From contig NC_080070.1 in NCBI RefSeq assembly GCF_949987535.1, forward strand, positions 10,598,016-10,662,015: a stretch of 64,000 bases of DNA, given 5' to 3'. Positions 23,347 to 34,400 of this stretch are shown here, piece after piece. This DNA comes from Balaenoptera acutorostrata. Lineage: Eukaryota > Chordata > Mammalia > Artiodactyla > Balaenopteridae. Made by a program: the position numbers and the translations under genes. A model generated the notes under the pieces. The model saw nothing but the letters and a program-made list of their open reading frames with translations, ran no database searches and had not been told where the DNA came from. The stretch's first letter is position 1; each line of letters begins with the position of its first letter.

Positions 23347-24931
23347 GACTCCACTTCTTCATCAGCTAAGCTCCCTATTTCTGCTCATCAAAGAGCTGTC
23401 CAAACATCAGTTCATCCCATTGTGCTCTCTGCAGTCTCCTTTAAACCCCCACCATGTAAGCTATCATCCCACACTTGAATGCAGCTAATTTTGACAAAGT
23501 CAATTGCTAAAACCCAACAGTCAATTTTCAGTCCTCATCTCGCTTGACCCAGCAGCAACATTTGACACTGATCATCCTTCTTTTTGATCACTTCCTTCTT
23601 GACACAGTCTCTTTCCTTGATTTTCAGAAAAATACACCCTCCTACCATACCTCTTACCACACTGTCCTCTTCTTATCAAGTCTCCTTTTCTTATTCCTCC
23701 TTTCTACCCAACCTCTTAAAATTGCAGTGTTCCTGGACTCTCCTTAATCCTCTACTCCATCCACACTCACTATATCAGTGATCCTATATAGTCTCTTGGA
23801 TCTAAAGGCTGTCTTTATACCAATAAACTTCAAGTTTATATCTCCAGCCCACACCTCTCCCTTGAACTTCAGATTCATGTATTCAAATCTTTACTCATTT
23901 CTCCTTGGGTCTCTAATAAACATTTGTATGTGGATAGCTAATAAAAAATTCTACTTGGATATTTATTAAACATTTTCATTTGGATATCTCATAAGTATTT
24001 CAAACTTATGCAATTCTGAAGCCCCCCAAACTGCTTTTACCTGTATTTTTCATCTAAGCTGACAACTCTAAATCTAAATGCTCAAACCAAAAAATTTAGA
24101 TTTATCATTGAATCCTTTCTTTCTCTCACACCTACAGCTGATCCTTCAAAAAATTCTCTTGACTATATCTTCAAAATACATCAACAATTTTCTCACCACT
24201 CACATTTCCACTTCTAACACCCTGGTGTAAAAGCACCATCTTCTCTGGTTAGGATTATTGCGGTAGCCTTCTAGCCAGGTCCTTGCTTCCAGCCTTGCCC
24301 CATACAAGTACTCTCAATAAAGCAGTGAAAGTGATTGTTTTAAAATGTGAGTTGAATTATTACGTCAAACCTAACTCAAAGTCTTCGAAGGTCTTCCCAT
24401 TTCTTTCAAAGTCAAATCTGAAATCCTTACAGTAACTATATATTTCTACCTGACTTCTCTCCCCCCACCCATCCCTCTACCTGTTTCCTCTCACTCTCCC
24501 CATCATTTCCTCCACTCCAGCCCCACCGCTCCTTTGCTGCTCCTAGAATATTCCAAACATAGTCTTATCTTAGGGCCATTGTCCTAACTCTTCCTTAACT
24601 GTTGCCTGCAATTCTCTTTTCCTAGATATTCACTAGCAACCTCCTTTTCATTCATCAAGTTTGGCTCTCATTTTTAGTTAGATCTTCTTCCATAAACATA
24701 TTTAAAATTGAATCTCTCCATCCCAGGATCAACATTTCTGATCTCTTTTATTTTGCTCTAATTTTGTAAGTAGTATTTATTTTCTAACATTCTATATAAT
24801 TTACTTCTATAGTTGAGTACAGGGATTTTGTACCTGCTTTGTTTACTCATGTATCCCATTCACTTAGAACAGTGACAAATAGTTGGTATTGACATATAGT
24901 AGGTACTCAATAAATATTTGTTAAACAAATG
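23347..24931 (+). mobile_element. L2 LINE, reverse-transcriptase region to 3' end
   Basis: This is a long L2 copy. The decayed RT-domain text ttgacccagcagcaacattt gives L-D-P-A-A-T-F-D-T, against the family LDLSAAFDT motif. Later blocks include tctccagcccacacctctcc, cttggatatctcataagtat, gtccttgcttccagccttgc, actccagccccaccgctcc and a clear 3' end, catatagtaggtactcaata aatatttg. The frame is broken throughout, so it is a fossil. Together with 22550-22867 it is the longest L2 here. Confidence 0.85.
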
Positions 24932-25593
24932 TTATGTGAACAATTTATTTTCATCTGTATGTTCACTATGATATTTCTCAGATTTTATTGGCTCTCCTGG
25001 ACACCAGACCCAGGTAGCATTTATCACATGACTATAATGTTAGGATCAAAATTTAAAGGTATTTCTATTCACCACAGAATCAATGATCCAAATTCAAATG
25101 TAAACACTTGGTGATCACAATGTGCAATTTCTCTCCAGTTTTCAGTATTCATTCAATTGCATGCATCTCCACTTATCTCTTGTATATTTTTTGTGTATTT
25201 TGGAAAGATGTGTTAGTATCTCACCAATATTAGAAAAGAGTGAGTGTATAGTTATATTTGAACTCTATAATCCCAGGATCCAAATTGTCCTATGACAACC
25301 ATAGTAAGAACCAAATTGGCAAACATAATTTCAGAGTTTTACATTAAGGAAAATCATAATAAAATGGAAAGAACAAGTGTAAAGCCTGTTTTGCCAGACC
25401 GAGTGGTTTTTAAGAAGAAGAAAGAAAAAGGGAGGATAAATAAATCAGATACCAGGTCCTTGCTCCACCTGCCTCAGAACCTCTATGGGGAAACCCAAGA
25501 ACATTGAGAATTGAGGCTTAATTGATCAGGAGTAGCAGAGGGAGAAGAGAATTAGGAAGGGCTCCTGAAGGCCCACAGGAGCATCTATTAATG
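24932..25593. other. Unassigned intergenic sequence
   Basis: No gene or repeat is recognised. A 71-codon frame at 25292-25507 is rich in Lys and shows no domain. Confidence 0.4.
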
Positions 25594-26057
25594 GTAGGCA
25601 GAATTCTTAAATGGTTGCCAAAGTTGTCCTGTCCTCATCCAAGGAAACTGGGAATATGATGAGACAGCATGCCCATGATACGTTATGTTATATGGCAAGG
25701 GCACTTTGCAGATGTAATGCAGCTGGTCTCGAGGAACAGAGAGCAACCCCTGGCAGACAGCCAACAAGGAAAGAGGACCTCAGTCCTACAACCATGAAGA
25801 ACTGACTTCTGCCAACACCTGAATGAACTTGGAAGCAGATTCTTCCTCAGAGTCTTCAGAAAGGAAGGTAGCCTTATCCACACCTGATTTAGATGATTTA
25901 GACAATGAGATTTTAGAATTTTTAAGCTGATGAGATACAGATGAGAAATCAACTTAATATGACGCTGTGATGAAAAGGAATTTTGGATACCATGGAACAG
26001 GTTAAATGTATTTTGCTTTTGGGAGGGACATGAATCTTTGGGGACCAGAAGGCAGAA
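25594..26057 (+). repeat. MaLR (MLT1-like) LTR sequence, first of two
   Basis: It starts tggtaggcagaattcttaaa and includes cagccaacaaggaaagagga, cctcagtcctacaaccat, gaactgacttctgccaac and gaatgaacttggaagcagat, all typical MLT1 phrases. The right third (acaatgagattttagaattt, gttaaatgtattttgctttt, gggagggacatgaatctttg) also matches MaLR-associated sequence. An antisense 144-codon frame across this block is a shadow of the repeat. Confidence 0.65.
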
Positions 26058-26640
26058 GTGTAGTAGGCAGAATTCTAAAGATGACCCTCCCAAGAGTCCA
26101 GTCCCCTGGTTTTTCAAACACTAATCTAGGTACTGCTTTGAAGGGATTTTACAAATGTAATTAAAGTGCCAAGTCAGTTAAATTAGAGTATGCAGATTAT
26201 TCAGGTGAGCCTGATCTAATCAGATAAAAGCTCTTAAAAGCCGAGTGTTCTCTTGTTGGTGGCAGAATGGAAGAAGACAGCAGAGATATTTGAAGAATGG
26301 AAAGAACGTGGCATTTGGTTGCTGGTTTGAAGTTGGAGGGAGTCACACAAGAAGGAATGTAGGCAGGCTTACAGAACTGAAAGAAAGGCCCTCAGCCAAC
26401 AGCCAGTGAGGAACAGTGTTGGACTTCAGCTTCCAGCTGCAAGGAACTCAATTCTACCATCACCCCAAATCCAGAGAACAATATATCAACCAAGGCCCCA
26501 CTTTCTCCATCCAGATATAAGTCCACTCAATCAGACATGATCCTGAGGTATAGCAGTGAGGGGATGAAACTTGAAGACTCTTGACCTAAAGAGAATGATC
26601 AATACAAAGGCTACTGTGTAAAACCAATTCTCATAGGGAG
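26058..26640 (+). repeat. MaLR (MLT1) LTR, second of two
   Basis: It begins gtagtaggcagaattctaaa and follows MLT1 order: caaacactaatctaggtact, gaagggattttacaaatgta, attaaagtgccaagtcagtt, ttaaaagccgagtgttctct, cagccaacagccagtgagga. It directly abuts the previous LTR-like block in the same orientation. No gag or pol reading frame lies between them, so this is not a provirus with a coding interior. Confidence 0.75.
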
Positions 26641-29248
26641 TTAAAATTTAGGTAGACTAACTACCTGTACTGAAAAGAACTCATTAAGCCAGGAAATACT
26701 GAGATCTCAGCATGTAAAAATTCCCTTATCACCTAGTGGAGAGTATGTTCAACTACGGAAATAAAGAATCTACTTTGTCCCGTTGAGTAGAGAGTGATTG
26801 ACTTTTTTACTTTGATAGATTAGTATAGTAAATATCAATTCATGTGTATCATTTATAGAAATGAAAACAAAATGACATGCTAAAATAATTCATTTATCTA
26901 AAAAAAATTCTTACCTCCATAAGAGATGCATAGAAATCAGTAAATAAAAAGATTTCAAGTAGTTTATCATGCATATTGTATAATATGTGACTAGAAGCAA
27001 AACTCAATAAATTTCACTTTAATGAAAAGTTCAAAACCTTGAAAACTGTTCTTGCCTTTATTTCCCCACTTCTAAATTGAGCAAAATATTACATGCTTAT
27101 GGAGGTATGTAATGTGATGATGGGATAGGTTGTGTTTTATGAAGAGATTGTAAAACCCATGAAAAGTTGCCCACAGCTAAGAGGAAATTAGGCCAAGCAT
27201 AAAAAGCATATAGCTAGTGGAAAATAAGAATTTTAATAAAATTGAAAATACAACCCATCTCCCTTTCTTCTACTTCTTCAGGCTACCAATGTTCTTTCTG
27301 AGCCATGTTTCATTGTTATAACATTGATAAGTTTGAAGAAAGCAAATAAAAGTTTTGAGAGCTGGCAAAATAGTTTTGGATGTTGAGCCATCTGATAGCT
27401 GATAGAGCAGAGTTAGTTCATTGATAGCATTAAATTTGGTTGTCATATGAATGGTATAATAAATAGTGTAACTAAAAATGGGTAATATTTTTACATGTGA
27501 GCATTAGGATAAAATAATAGATTTTAGATATAGAAAATAATTTTGAGAAGTCTAATCCAGCCTCTCAATTCACAACCAAGAAAACAGAGGATTAGGAAGA
27601 GCAGTAGTTATAGACATAAATAAATAAAGTGAAAAATCTGAAATTTGAGCCTATCTCTCCTGATCCCATCTACGTATACTTTACCAGATAGAAATAATTT
27701 GTAAATAAAAGGAAAAAATAATAATTTGTCCTAAAAGGAAAAAAAAATTAATCTAATAGTAACATTTGCCTTTTTAAATTATTGATATTACCAAGATTAC
27801 CATCAAAATCAGGTAGTAAAAAATTGCCAGCGCTTCCAGATGGACTTCCTTTGTTCCTATCTTTAATCAAACAATACAGAAAGGAATATAATTAGTCAAG
27901 GGAAACTCCAGCTGTATTTCAATCTATCCAAATTGATGACAAACAGCTTAGCCTTTCTCTAGTCTCGAATCATAATGAAATTCCTTTCTGCAGTGTTCAG
28001 TCCTCTTTGGTGATATCATGTTCATGTAGTAGCACTGACAGCTGATACCTTTCAAGATACACATAAGACAGGAGAGGTAAGTGAGGTCTTTTGTGTATCT
28101 TGCCAACTGTTCTCCTAGAACAGAAGTTCCATTTTTACTATACCTATGTACACACATACGTACGCAAATACTGGCACACTCCTCATGAGGAAATGCATTC
28201 ATTTTCTTTTTTTTAACTTAAGTTAACTTTAGATGGGTTTACAACAAAATGAGTCCTAATTTGTGGGTTTATTTCTGTGCCTACAACTGCTTTCTCCTTC
28301 CTAAGATTTCCCTATGGCTTGGTGGAAGAGAATGAGGTCAAAGATAAACACTATCCTATAGATTCCTGACTTCATTCGCTGGCCCCTAGGAGTTAACGCT
28401 TTACCCACATCTAGGACAGCTGAATACTTAAATAGCTTGGAAACACAAATCAAATGAATAACATCGTTTCTTCTTTCATCTACAGGGTAATTTGCACTGG
28501 GACAAGGAACAGAACTGGTGGAAGCATGGTTCATTGTGTTCAGCATTAAGTTAAATTCTAAAGATGCAAAACAAAAGGAATAATACGCTGCTGGCAAAAT
28601 TACAAAGACAGTGAGGGCTAATTCTAAGGCCCTCCACAGGGGATAAAGGGAAAATTGAAATATCTAAGTAAAAAAATAACCCTTTCTCATGAACATTTTT
28701 GCCTTGCGCTGTGGGGTAATTAAAGTCAATTACTGGAATAGGGACAAAAATCTACTAAAGCATCATATGTTATTTGTGACTGGGAGATCATAAAAAGCAT
28801 TGATTTTAAAAAGAACAGGAATGTCCATTGCTCGGCCTGTCATCTTTAAATCTACTCTGTTCAACATGGCACTAAGGGCTTCACATTTGTATGACACAGC
28901 CTGTACCAACAAGTGAGCTTTGAAATGATGAAGGCAACCTTCCCAGGATGGTGATGTTGTCAATGTACACTTAAATTTTCATATCTTATGAAATGAGATC
29001 AAGAACCATAGATGAAAATGAAACTTTCATCAAAGTGGATGAAGTGTTTAAATTTCCTATATAAAAATCAGAGTCTTATGGAAATTTCGAGTCTGATGCT
29101 GGGACTTTAAGTTCACAAGGAAGGCATGTGGGAAGAGAAGATGGGTAAGTAGAGGAGAACGAGGACAACCTGTAACCACAATAAGGGCTACAGACCATGA
29201 GAATGGGTTGAAACCTGTGTCAGTTTATTGGTCTCTGATCTTGAGGGT
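26641..29248. other. Unassigned intergenic sequence
   Basis: No exon, RNA gene or confident repeat is recognised. At about 27550-27680 a stretch (aaccaagaaaacagaggatt) weakly resembles antisense MIR. Open frames on the minus strand at 27948-28202, 28301-28597 and 28763-28963 carry no known motif. Confidence 0.4.
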
Positions 29249-29386
29249 ATGGAAGTCCAGCAGGGGAAGCTGGTGCCCTTCATCATGGAAATGAACACAC
29301 CTCTGGACCAGGAGCTGGAAAAGCTGAAAGAAGATCCAGAGGAAAGTAGAGCATTTGCAGGACAGGTAGCTGCCCTATACCTATGA
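29249..29386 (+). other. Unassigned 45-codon open frame with coding-like text
   Basis: ATG at 29249 opens a frame of 45 codons closing at TGA 29384-29386. The product is acidic and helix-prone, with MEVQQGKLVPFIM near the start and DQELEKLKEDPEES in the middle. The frame continues open upstream for at least ten codons before the ATG. No flanking splice sites or poly(A) are evident. It resembles the residue of a processed pseudogene or exon more than its neighbours do, but no family is recognised. Confidence 0.25.
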
Positions 29387-29704
29387 TATGAGCCAGCAGA
29401 TAAGCTACAACAGGGGTGAGTTGCAAAGTGGCCGTTGCCTTGATTCCATCCTCCAGATCTCACTCAATCACCTCTCTTGTTGCCCACTTTAACTAGAAAG
29501 CTACAGTGAATCTTTAAATAATGGTATTTTCATCCAAATGGCTTCCCAATGACAGAATGCATTTTATAATACCCAACAGAAGAGCTACACACCCTCTGAT
29601 TATCAGAGAGGAATCTTACTTACAGGAAAGAAAATAGGACATAATTTCAGTAACAACAGCAACAAAGATTCACTGTATTTAAAAACCCTATTATCCAAAA
29701 GTTC
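29387..29704. other. Unassigned sequence
   Basis: There is no recognisable element between the open frame and the old L1 block. Confidence 0.4.
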
Positions 29705-29935
29705 TTAAGTATTTGGGGATGGTAGTTATAATTTTAAGATTCATCCATGCTGCATATATATAACCAAAGTTGATTCCTTTTTATGGCTGAGTAGTATACT
29801 ATGAGAATATACTATGCCTTATTTAATCTTTCACCTATTTTTGGACATTTGAGTTGTTTTCAGTGTGGGGCTAGTACAAATATTTCCCATGTAAGAAGAA
29901 TAATGTTTTACCTCTCTTGTCAATCCAAAAATTGT
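29705..29935 (-). mobile_element. Old LINE-1 3' region, partial copy A
   Basis: tttttatggctgagtagtat, catttgagttgttttcagtg and a decayed tttacctctcttg match antisense old L1 near the ORF2/3' UTR boundary. The same segment occurs again at 30405-30640. Copy A stops abruptly near 29935. Confidence 0.65.
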
Positions 29936-30027
29936 CTAATATTTATTTTTCTTTAGCCATTCATCCAGAGTGAATTATTAATATTTGTGAACACTCTGGT
30001 TATGGATATGGCAAGAATAATTTTTAC

Positions 30028-30798
30028 AGCTTTAGGGAAGTATAACATAAAATTAAATGCATATATATATATAGTTAATTATAATAGAAGTTAATTTTAA
30101 CATAAACATAGAAAGTGTATTGTTTTATCAGTTTTCACATATACACACACAGTGAAACATCACAACAATCAAGATAATTAAAATATCTATCACCCCCCCA
30201 ACATTTACACATGCACCTCTGTAACTGCTCCTTATGCCTCTCTCTACTCCTAACTCCCACCCTGAGACAATCTCTAATCTGTTTTATGTCTCTACAGATT
30301 AGTTTGAATTTTCTAGAATTTTATGTAAATGGAATCATAGAGTATGTACTCTTTTTTTGCTCTGGCTTCTTTTCAGCATAACAATTCTGGTATTCATTCA
30401 TGTTCTTGTATATAACCAAAGTTCATTCTTTTTTATGGTTGACTAGTACACCATTATAAGAGTATTACAATTTATTTAATAATTCATTTATTGACAGACA
30501 TTTGGGTCATTTTCAGTTTTGAGCTGGAACAAGTAAAGTTTTATGAACATTTGTACACATATCTTTGTATGGAAATATGCTTTCATCTCTCTTGCATAAA
30601 TACCTAGGAGTTAAATAGCCAAGTCATGTCATAGTTATGTGTGTAAATGTTTTTCCTAAGATGACTGTGCCTTTTTACATTTCCACTAACAAGTTATAAA
30701 ATGTCAAGTGGTTACAAAACCTTGCCAAAATTGTTTTGGTCAGGCTTCTAATTTTAGGCATTCTAGTGAATGTGTAATGACATCTCATTGTAGTTTTA
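30028..30798 (-). mobile_element. Old LINE-1 (L1M4/L1ME-like) 3' UTR, copy B
   Basis: Antisense L1 order is clear: cacagtgaaacatcacaaca, atcaagataattaaaatatc, tatcacccccccaac, ttctagaattttatgtaaat, ggaatcatagagtatgtact, ttcattcttttttatggttg and ctctcttgcataaataccta. The copy is broken at 30798 by a SINE and resumes at 31003. A short AT dinucleotide run lies at 30060-30072. Confidence 0.8.
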
Positions 30799-31002
30799 TT
30801 TTATTTTAAAGATTTTTTTGCTATGGACCGTTTTTTTTTTTTTTTTAAGTTTTTATTGAATTTGTTACACTATTGCTTCTGTTTTACGCTTTGGCTTCTT
30901 AGCCATGAGGCATGAGGGATCCCAGCTCCCCGACCAGCAATCGAACCCACACCCCCTGCATTGGAAGGTGAAGCCCTAACCACTGGACCACCAGGGAAGT
31001 CC
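30799..31002 (-). mobile_element. CHR-1-like tRNA-derived SINE
   Basis: Read on the minus strand it starts gggacttccctggtggtcca, has a B box near 30937-30948 and an A box near 30980-30990, and ends in aattcaataaaaactt plus an A tail (the T run at about 30829-30846). A perfect 15-bp target duplication, CTCATTGTAGTTTTA, lies at 30784-30798 and 31003-31017. It lacks the longer body seen in the other two SINEs, so it belongs to a different CHR subtype. Confidence 0.92.
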
Positions 31003-31600
31003 CTCATTGTAGTTTTAATTTGCATTTACTTAATGACTAATGACGTTGAGTATCATTTCATGCGCTAATCTTTAATTCATGTATTTTTCTGTTTTTTTGG
31101 TGAAGTGTTTGTTCACAATTTTTTACCATGTTCTAAATGGGTTGTTTACCAACATATTATGTATGGGTAGGCATGTTATCTTTACCTAGGTGATAGAAGT
31201 CATCACCTAGTCCTAGAATTTTCTGTTTACAAATTCAATTTGTTTAGTAGAAAAAGCACTATTCATTTATCTATTTCTTTTTGAGGGAACCTTGGTAATT
31301 TGTGTCCTTCAATAAATGTTAAATTTCATTTAAGTTGTCGTATATTGGCATAAAGTTGCCCATAATATTCCCTTATTATCCTTTTAAACTCTGTAAGCTC
31401 TGTACTAATGTCTCCTCTCTCATTGTTGATATTGATAATTTGTTTCATCTCTTCCCTTGAGATTGGCTAGAAGTTTATCAATTTTATTAACCTTTTCAAA
31501 AAGCCAGATTTTGGTCTCTTTATTTTTCTCTAGTTTTTCTGGTTTCTGCTTTCTGCTTTTACCTTTCTTCTGCCTGCTTCAGGTTTAATTTGCTCTTCTT

Positions 31601-31602
<2 letters not shown>
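31003..31602 (-). mobile_element. Old LINE-1, continuation into ORF2
   Basis: tagttttaatttgcatttac and aatgactaatgacgttgagt continue copy B after the SINE. Further right, tggctagaagtttatcaatt, ttattaaccttttcaaaaag and ccagattttggtctctttat are antisense ORF2 sequence from well upstream in the L1. The L1 has therefore lost internal sequence between about 31180 and 31390. No frame is intact. Confidence 0.78.
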
Positions 31603-31651
<49 letters not shown>

Positions 31652-31919
31652 TGTATGGCTGTGTTGGGTCTTCGTTTCTGTGTGGGGGCTTTCTCTAGTT
31701 GCGGCAAGTGGGTGCCACTCTTCATCGCGGTGCGCGGGCCTCTCATTACCACGGCCTCTCTTGTTGAGGAGCACAGCCTCCAGACGCGCAAGCTCAGTAA
31801 TTGTGGCTCACAGGCCTAGTTACTCCGCGGCATGTGGGATCTTCCCAGACCAGGGCTCGAACCCGTGTCCCCTGCATTGGCAGGCAGATTCTCAACCACT
31901 GCGCCACCAGGGAAGCCCC
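31603..31919 (-). mobile_element. CHR-type SINE, CpG-rich copy
   Basis: On the minus strand it opens gggcttccctggtggcgcag, with the A box at 31896-31906 and the B box at 31853-31864. It ends in a long TTTA-unit tail on the plus strand (about 31603-31652). A 12-bp target duplication, TGCTCTTCTTTT, flanks it at 31591-31602 and 31920-31931. Many CpG sites are still intact (cgcggtgcgcggg, gacgcgc), suggesting it is among the youngest insertions here. Confidence 0.95.
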
Positions 31920-31931
31920 TGCTCTTCTTTT

Positions 31932-32975
31932 TAAAGCTTTTTGTAAGGTGGAGCTGAGGTCACTGATTTCAGTCCTTCTTTTGATATATATATTTGTCAC
32001 CTCTGACACTGTAACTTTTATCTCTAGAAGCTTGATTTGAATCTTATTTTATCCTTCATATCTCTACTTAACATGCATAATCTTTCTTCTAGTTTCTTAT
32101 ACATATGCCATATAAGTATAATAACCGTTTTAATATGCTTGTCAATTCTATCATCTATATCTTCATGGGTCTATTTCTATTAATTGATTTTTTTCTCATT
32201 CTGAATCATATTTTCCTGCTTCTTTGCATACCTAGTCACTTTGGATCAGATGTTAAACATTGTGAATTTTACCTTTTTGGATTCTCCATATCTTTATACT
32301 CCTTTTAATATTCTTGATCTTTATCTGAGGTGCAGTAGAGTGACTTGGAAACAGTTTGATCCTTTCAAAGCTTGCTTTTATATTCTTTTAGGTGAGAGCA
32401 GACAGAACTATACTGGAGAACTAATTCTGCTCCACTACTGAGGCAACACACTTCTGAGTACTCTACCCAAAGTCCTTTAATTACAAATTTGCAATCCCTC
32501 TGAATCTCGGGAGCAAGAACTTTTCTCATCCCTTGTGACCTCTGTAAATGTTTTCCTTTAGTCCTTTTGCTTGATCCTTTCCCAGCCTTAGATAGTTGTC
32601 TCACATGCATTCATCAGTACTCAGCTAAAGACTTGAAAGAAAACCTGTGTGGAGTTCAGATCCACATACTTCCTCTCTCTCTCCCTTTCTCTTTCCCTTT
32701 CTCCCTTTCTCTCTCAGTTGGTAAACTGATTTGCAAATTTTAATTGCTTTGGTCTCCCCTCTTTTCTTCAACTCAGCCAGTCCAACAGGCTCCAGTTAGC
32801 TGAGCCAATCAGAAAGAATCCCTCATGTTTTTCCCCTCTCTCAGAGATCACTGTCCTGCCCTGTTTGATGTCTAATGTCTGAAAATCATTGTTTTGTATA
32901 TTTTATCTGGTTTTTATATTGTTTAAGGTAGAAGATAAGTCTGGTCCTGTTACTTCATCTTCCCAAGACTATTTT
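31932..32975 (-). mobile_element. Old LINE-1 internal/5' region
   Basis: ttaaagctttttgtaaggtg and gagctgaggtcactgatttc continue the antisense ORF2 directly across the SINE. From about 32150, tttcctgcttctttgcatac, gatgttaaacattgtgaatt, gacttggaaacagtttgatc and aacattgttttgtatatttt-type phrases match a well-known internal L1M segment. A pyrimidine-rich run lies at 32670-32715. No coding frame survives. Confidence 0.7.
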
Positions 32976-32999
32976 AACATCTTCTTTTTCATATCAATG

Positions 33000-33230
33000 T
33001 GAAAGAGCATGAGATTTAGAATCAGAATATCTAAATTCAAAATCTAATTTGATTCTGACCAGCACTGTTCTGTCCATAGCTTGCTTTTTTACAAACTACA
33101 GCAACTTTGGCAAGTAATTTATTAAATCACTGTAAAACTGTTTTTCCCCTTTTATAAAGTAGGGAGGGTTATGGATGTTCTGCTTACTTATGAGGTATTT
33201 TGTGTGTGGGGGCTTGGGGGGGAAGGATGA
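33000..33230 (+). repeat. MIR SINE
   Basis: agagcatgagatttagaatc, ctaaattcaaaatc, actttggcaagtaatttatt, ccccttttataaagtaggga and cttacttatgaggtattt follow the sense MIR order. A short extra segment interrupts the first half. The copy is old, with no target duplication. Confidence 0.68.
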
Positions 33231-34204
33231 ACATTAAATTATGGGAAATTGTTTTGTAATTTCACAGTTTAATTTCCCTTTCCAAATCTAGTGCAATTGT
33301 CTACTTTATTGAATATACAGTTTAGGAATGGATTCTTGTCAATAAAGTATTCTAAATACTAGCATAATTTTCCATATATTCTGTTGGTTTTTTTCTCTTT
33401 ATTTACATTTTTAGACTGACTATTATCAACTTATATTACTCTCTAAGGATTTATAAAACTTTTCATCTAGAAAATGAGATGGTCTCCAGTTGTATTTGAA
33501 ATCCAGTTATCCAGCTGGGGAGTGTTAATGTTTATACGGGAAGGCAATTGTGTATTACTATTACTATTAACACAAGGCAATTTTTAATTCTACTTTATAC
33601 TAAGAAGTCCTTGCCACCTCAAAAGCACTACAAGGTTTCAAAAAATTTTGGAGAATGTGAGCTCATTTTAGTCAATGCAATGATAAGGAAAACTTGGTTA
33701 AACAACAACAACAACAAAAAGAATAGGTCCTGGATTTAAGATTAGAAATGACTTTACAAAAAATATCCTGAAAATACATGTTGATTACATTTTATTTTAA
33801 ATACTTTCTATGCCCTCTTACCTCTAATGATATTTTTTCCAGTATGTCTTTCCCAGTATCCTCCTATTCACTCCTGCTCCCCCTGTGAAAATAGCTCTTG
33901 GGAAAAGGTTATGAAAAACTCATACTATGGAAGAGAAGTCATTCCAGGAGATAATATAGAGGTTTTGTTTGTTTTGGGTTTCTTTTGGTTTTTTGTTTGT
34001 TTTCATTTGGAAAATGAAAATGTTAAAAAAGTAACACAGACTCTTTTTTAGCTTAGTTCAGAGAAGGTATGTTTGAAGCAAATGACCTGAAATGTTGCCT
34101 CTAATTCTGATTCTTCTATTACTCTCTGAGTGAAGATTTGATGATGCAAATTCAACAGTTATCAAGGGTTGCTAGTATAGAAATGATACGAAACTTCACT
34201 GATA
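33231..34204. other. Unassigned intergenic sequence
   Basis: No exon or RNA gene is recognised. Simple sequence includes a GTTT-rich stretch near 33965-34005. Confidence 0.4.
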
Positions 34205-34400
34205 TTCTGAGGTGTGCAAAACACAGGACTGAGAGTCAGGAAACAATTTTGAGACCTGTTTCTGGCTCAGAGTCCCAAAGCTCCCTTTACAGCCTGGGAC
34301 AAAAATTTCTCTGGATGTAGTTTTCTCATGTGCAAAAATAAAAATAGTTAAAAATTTGGGTATCATCCACAGCATTAAGCTCAGAGAGTCCACACTAAAG
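34205..34400 (+). repeat. MIR SINE
   Basis: cacaggactgagagtcagga, gagacctgtttctggctcag, tagttttctcatgtgcaaaa and ataaaaatagttaaaaattt match the sense MIR order ggactgagagtcaggagacc, tggctctgcca, agtttcctcatctgtaaaat. The middle is shortened. Confidence 0.65.

Noticed and set aside
23054..23362. 102-codon antisense open frame
   Set aside because: It is the antisense of the SINE at 22877 and its tails.
25683..26117. 144-codon antisense open frame, the longest in the window
   Set aside because: It lies across MaLR LTR sequence, has no domain, and no splice or promoter context.
31590..32040. 114-codon open frame with a hydrophobic start (LFYLFIYLFIYLF)
   Set aside because: The apparent membrane segment is the TTTA-unit tail of a minus-strand SINE, and the rest is SINE antisense.
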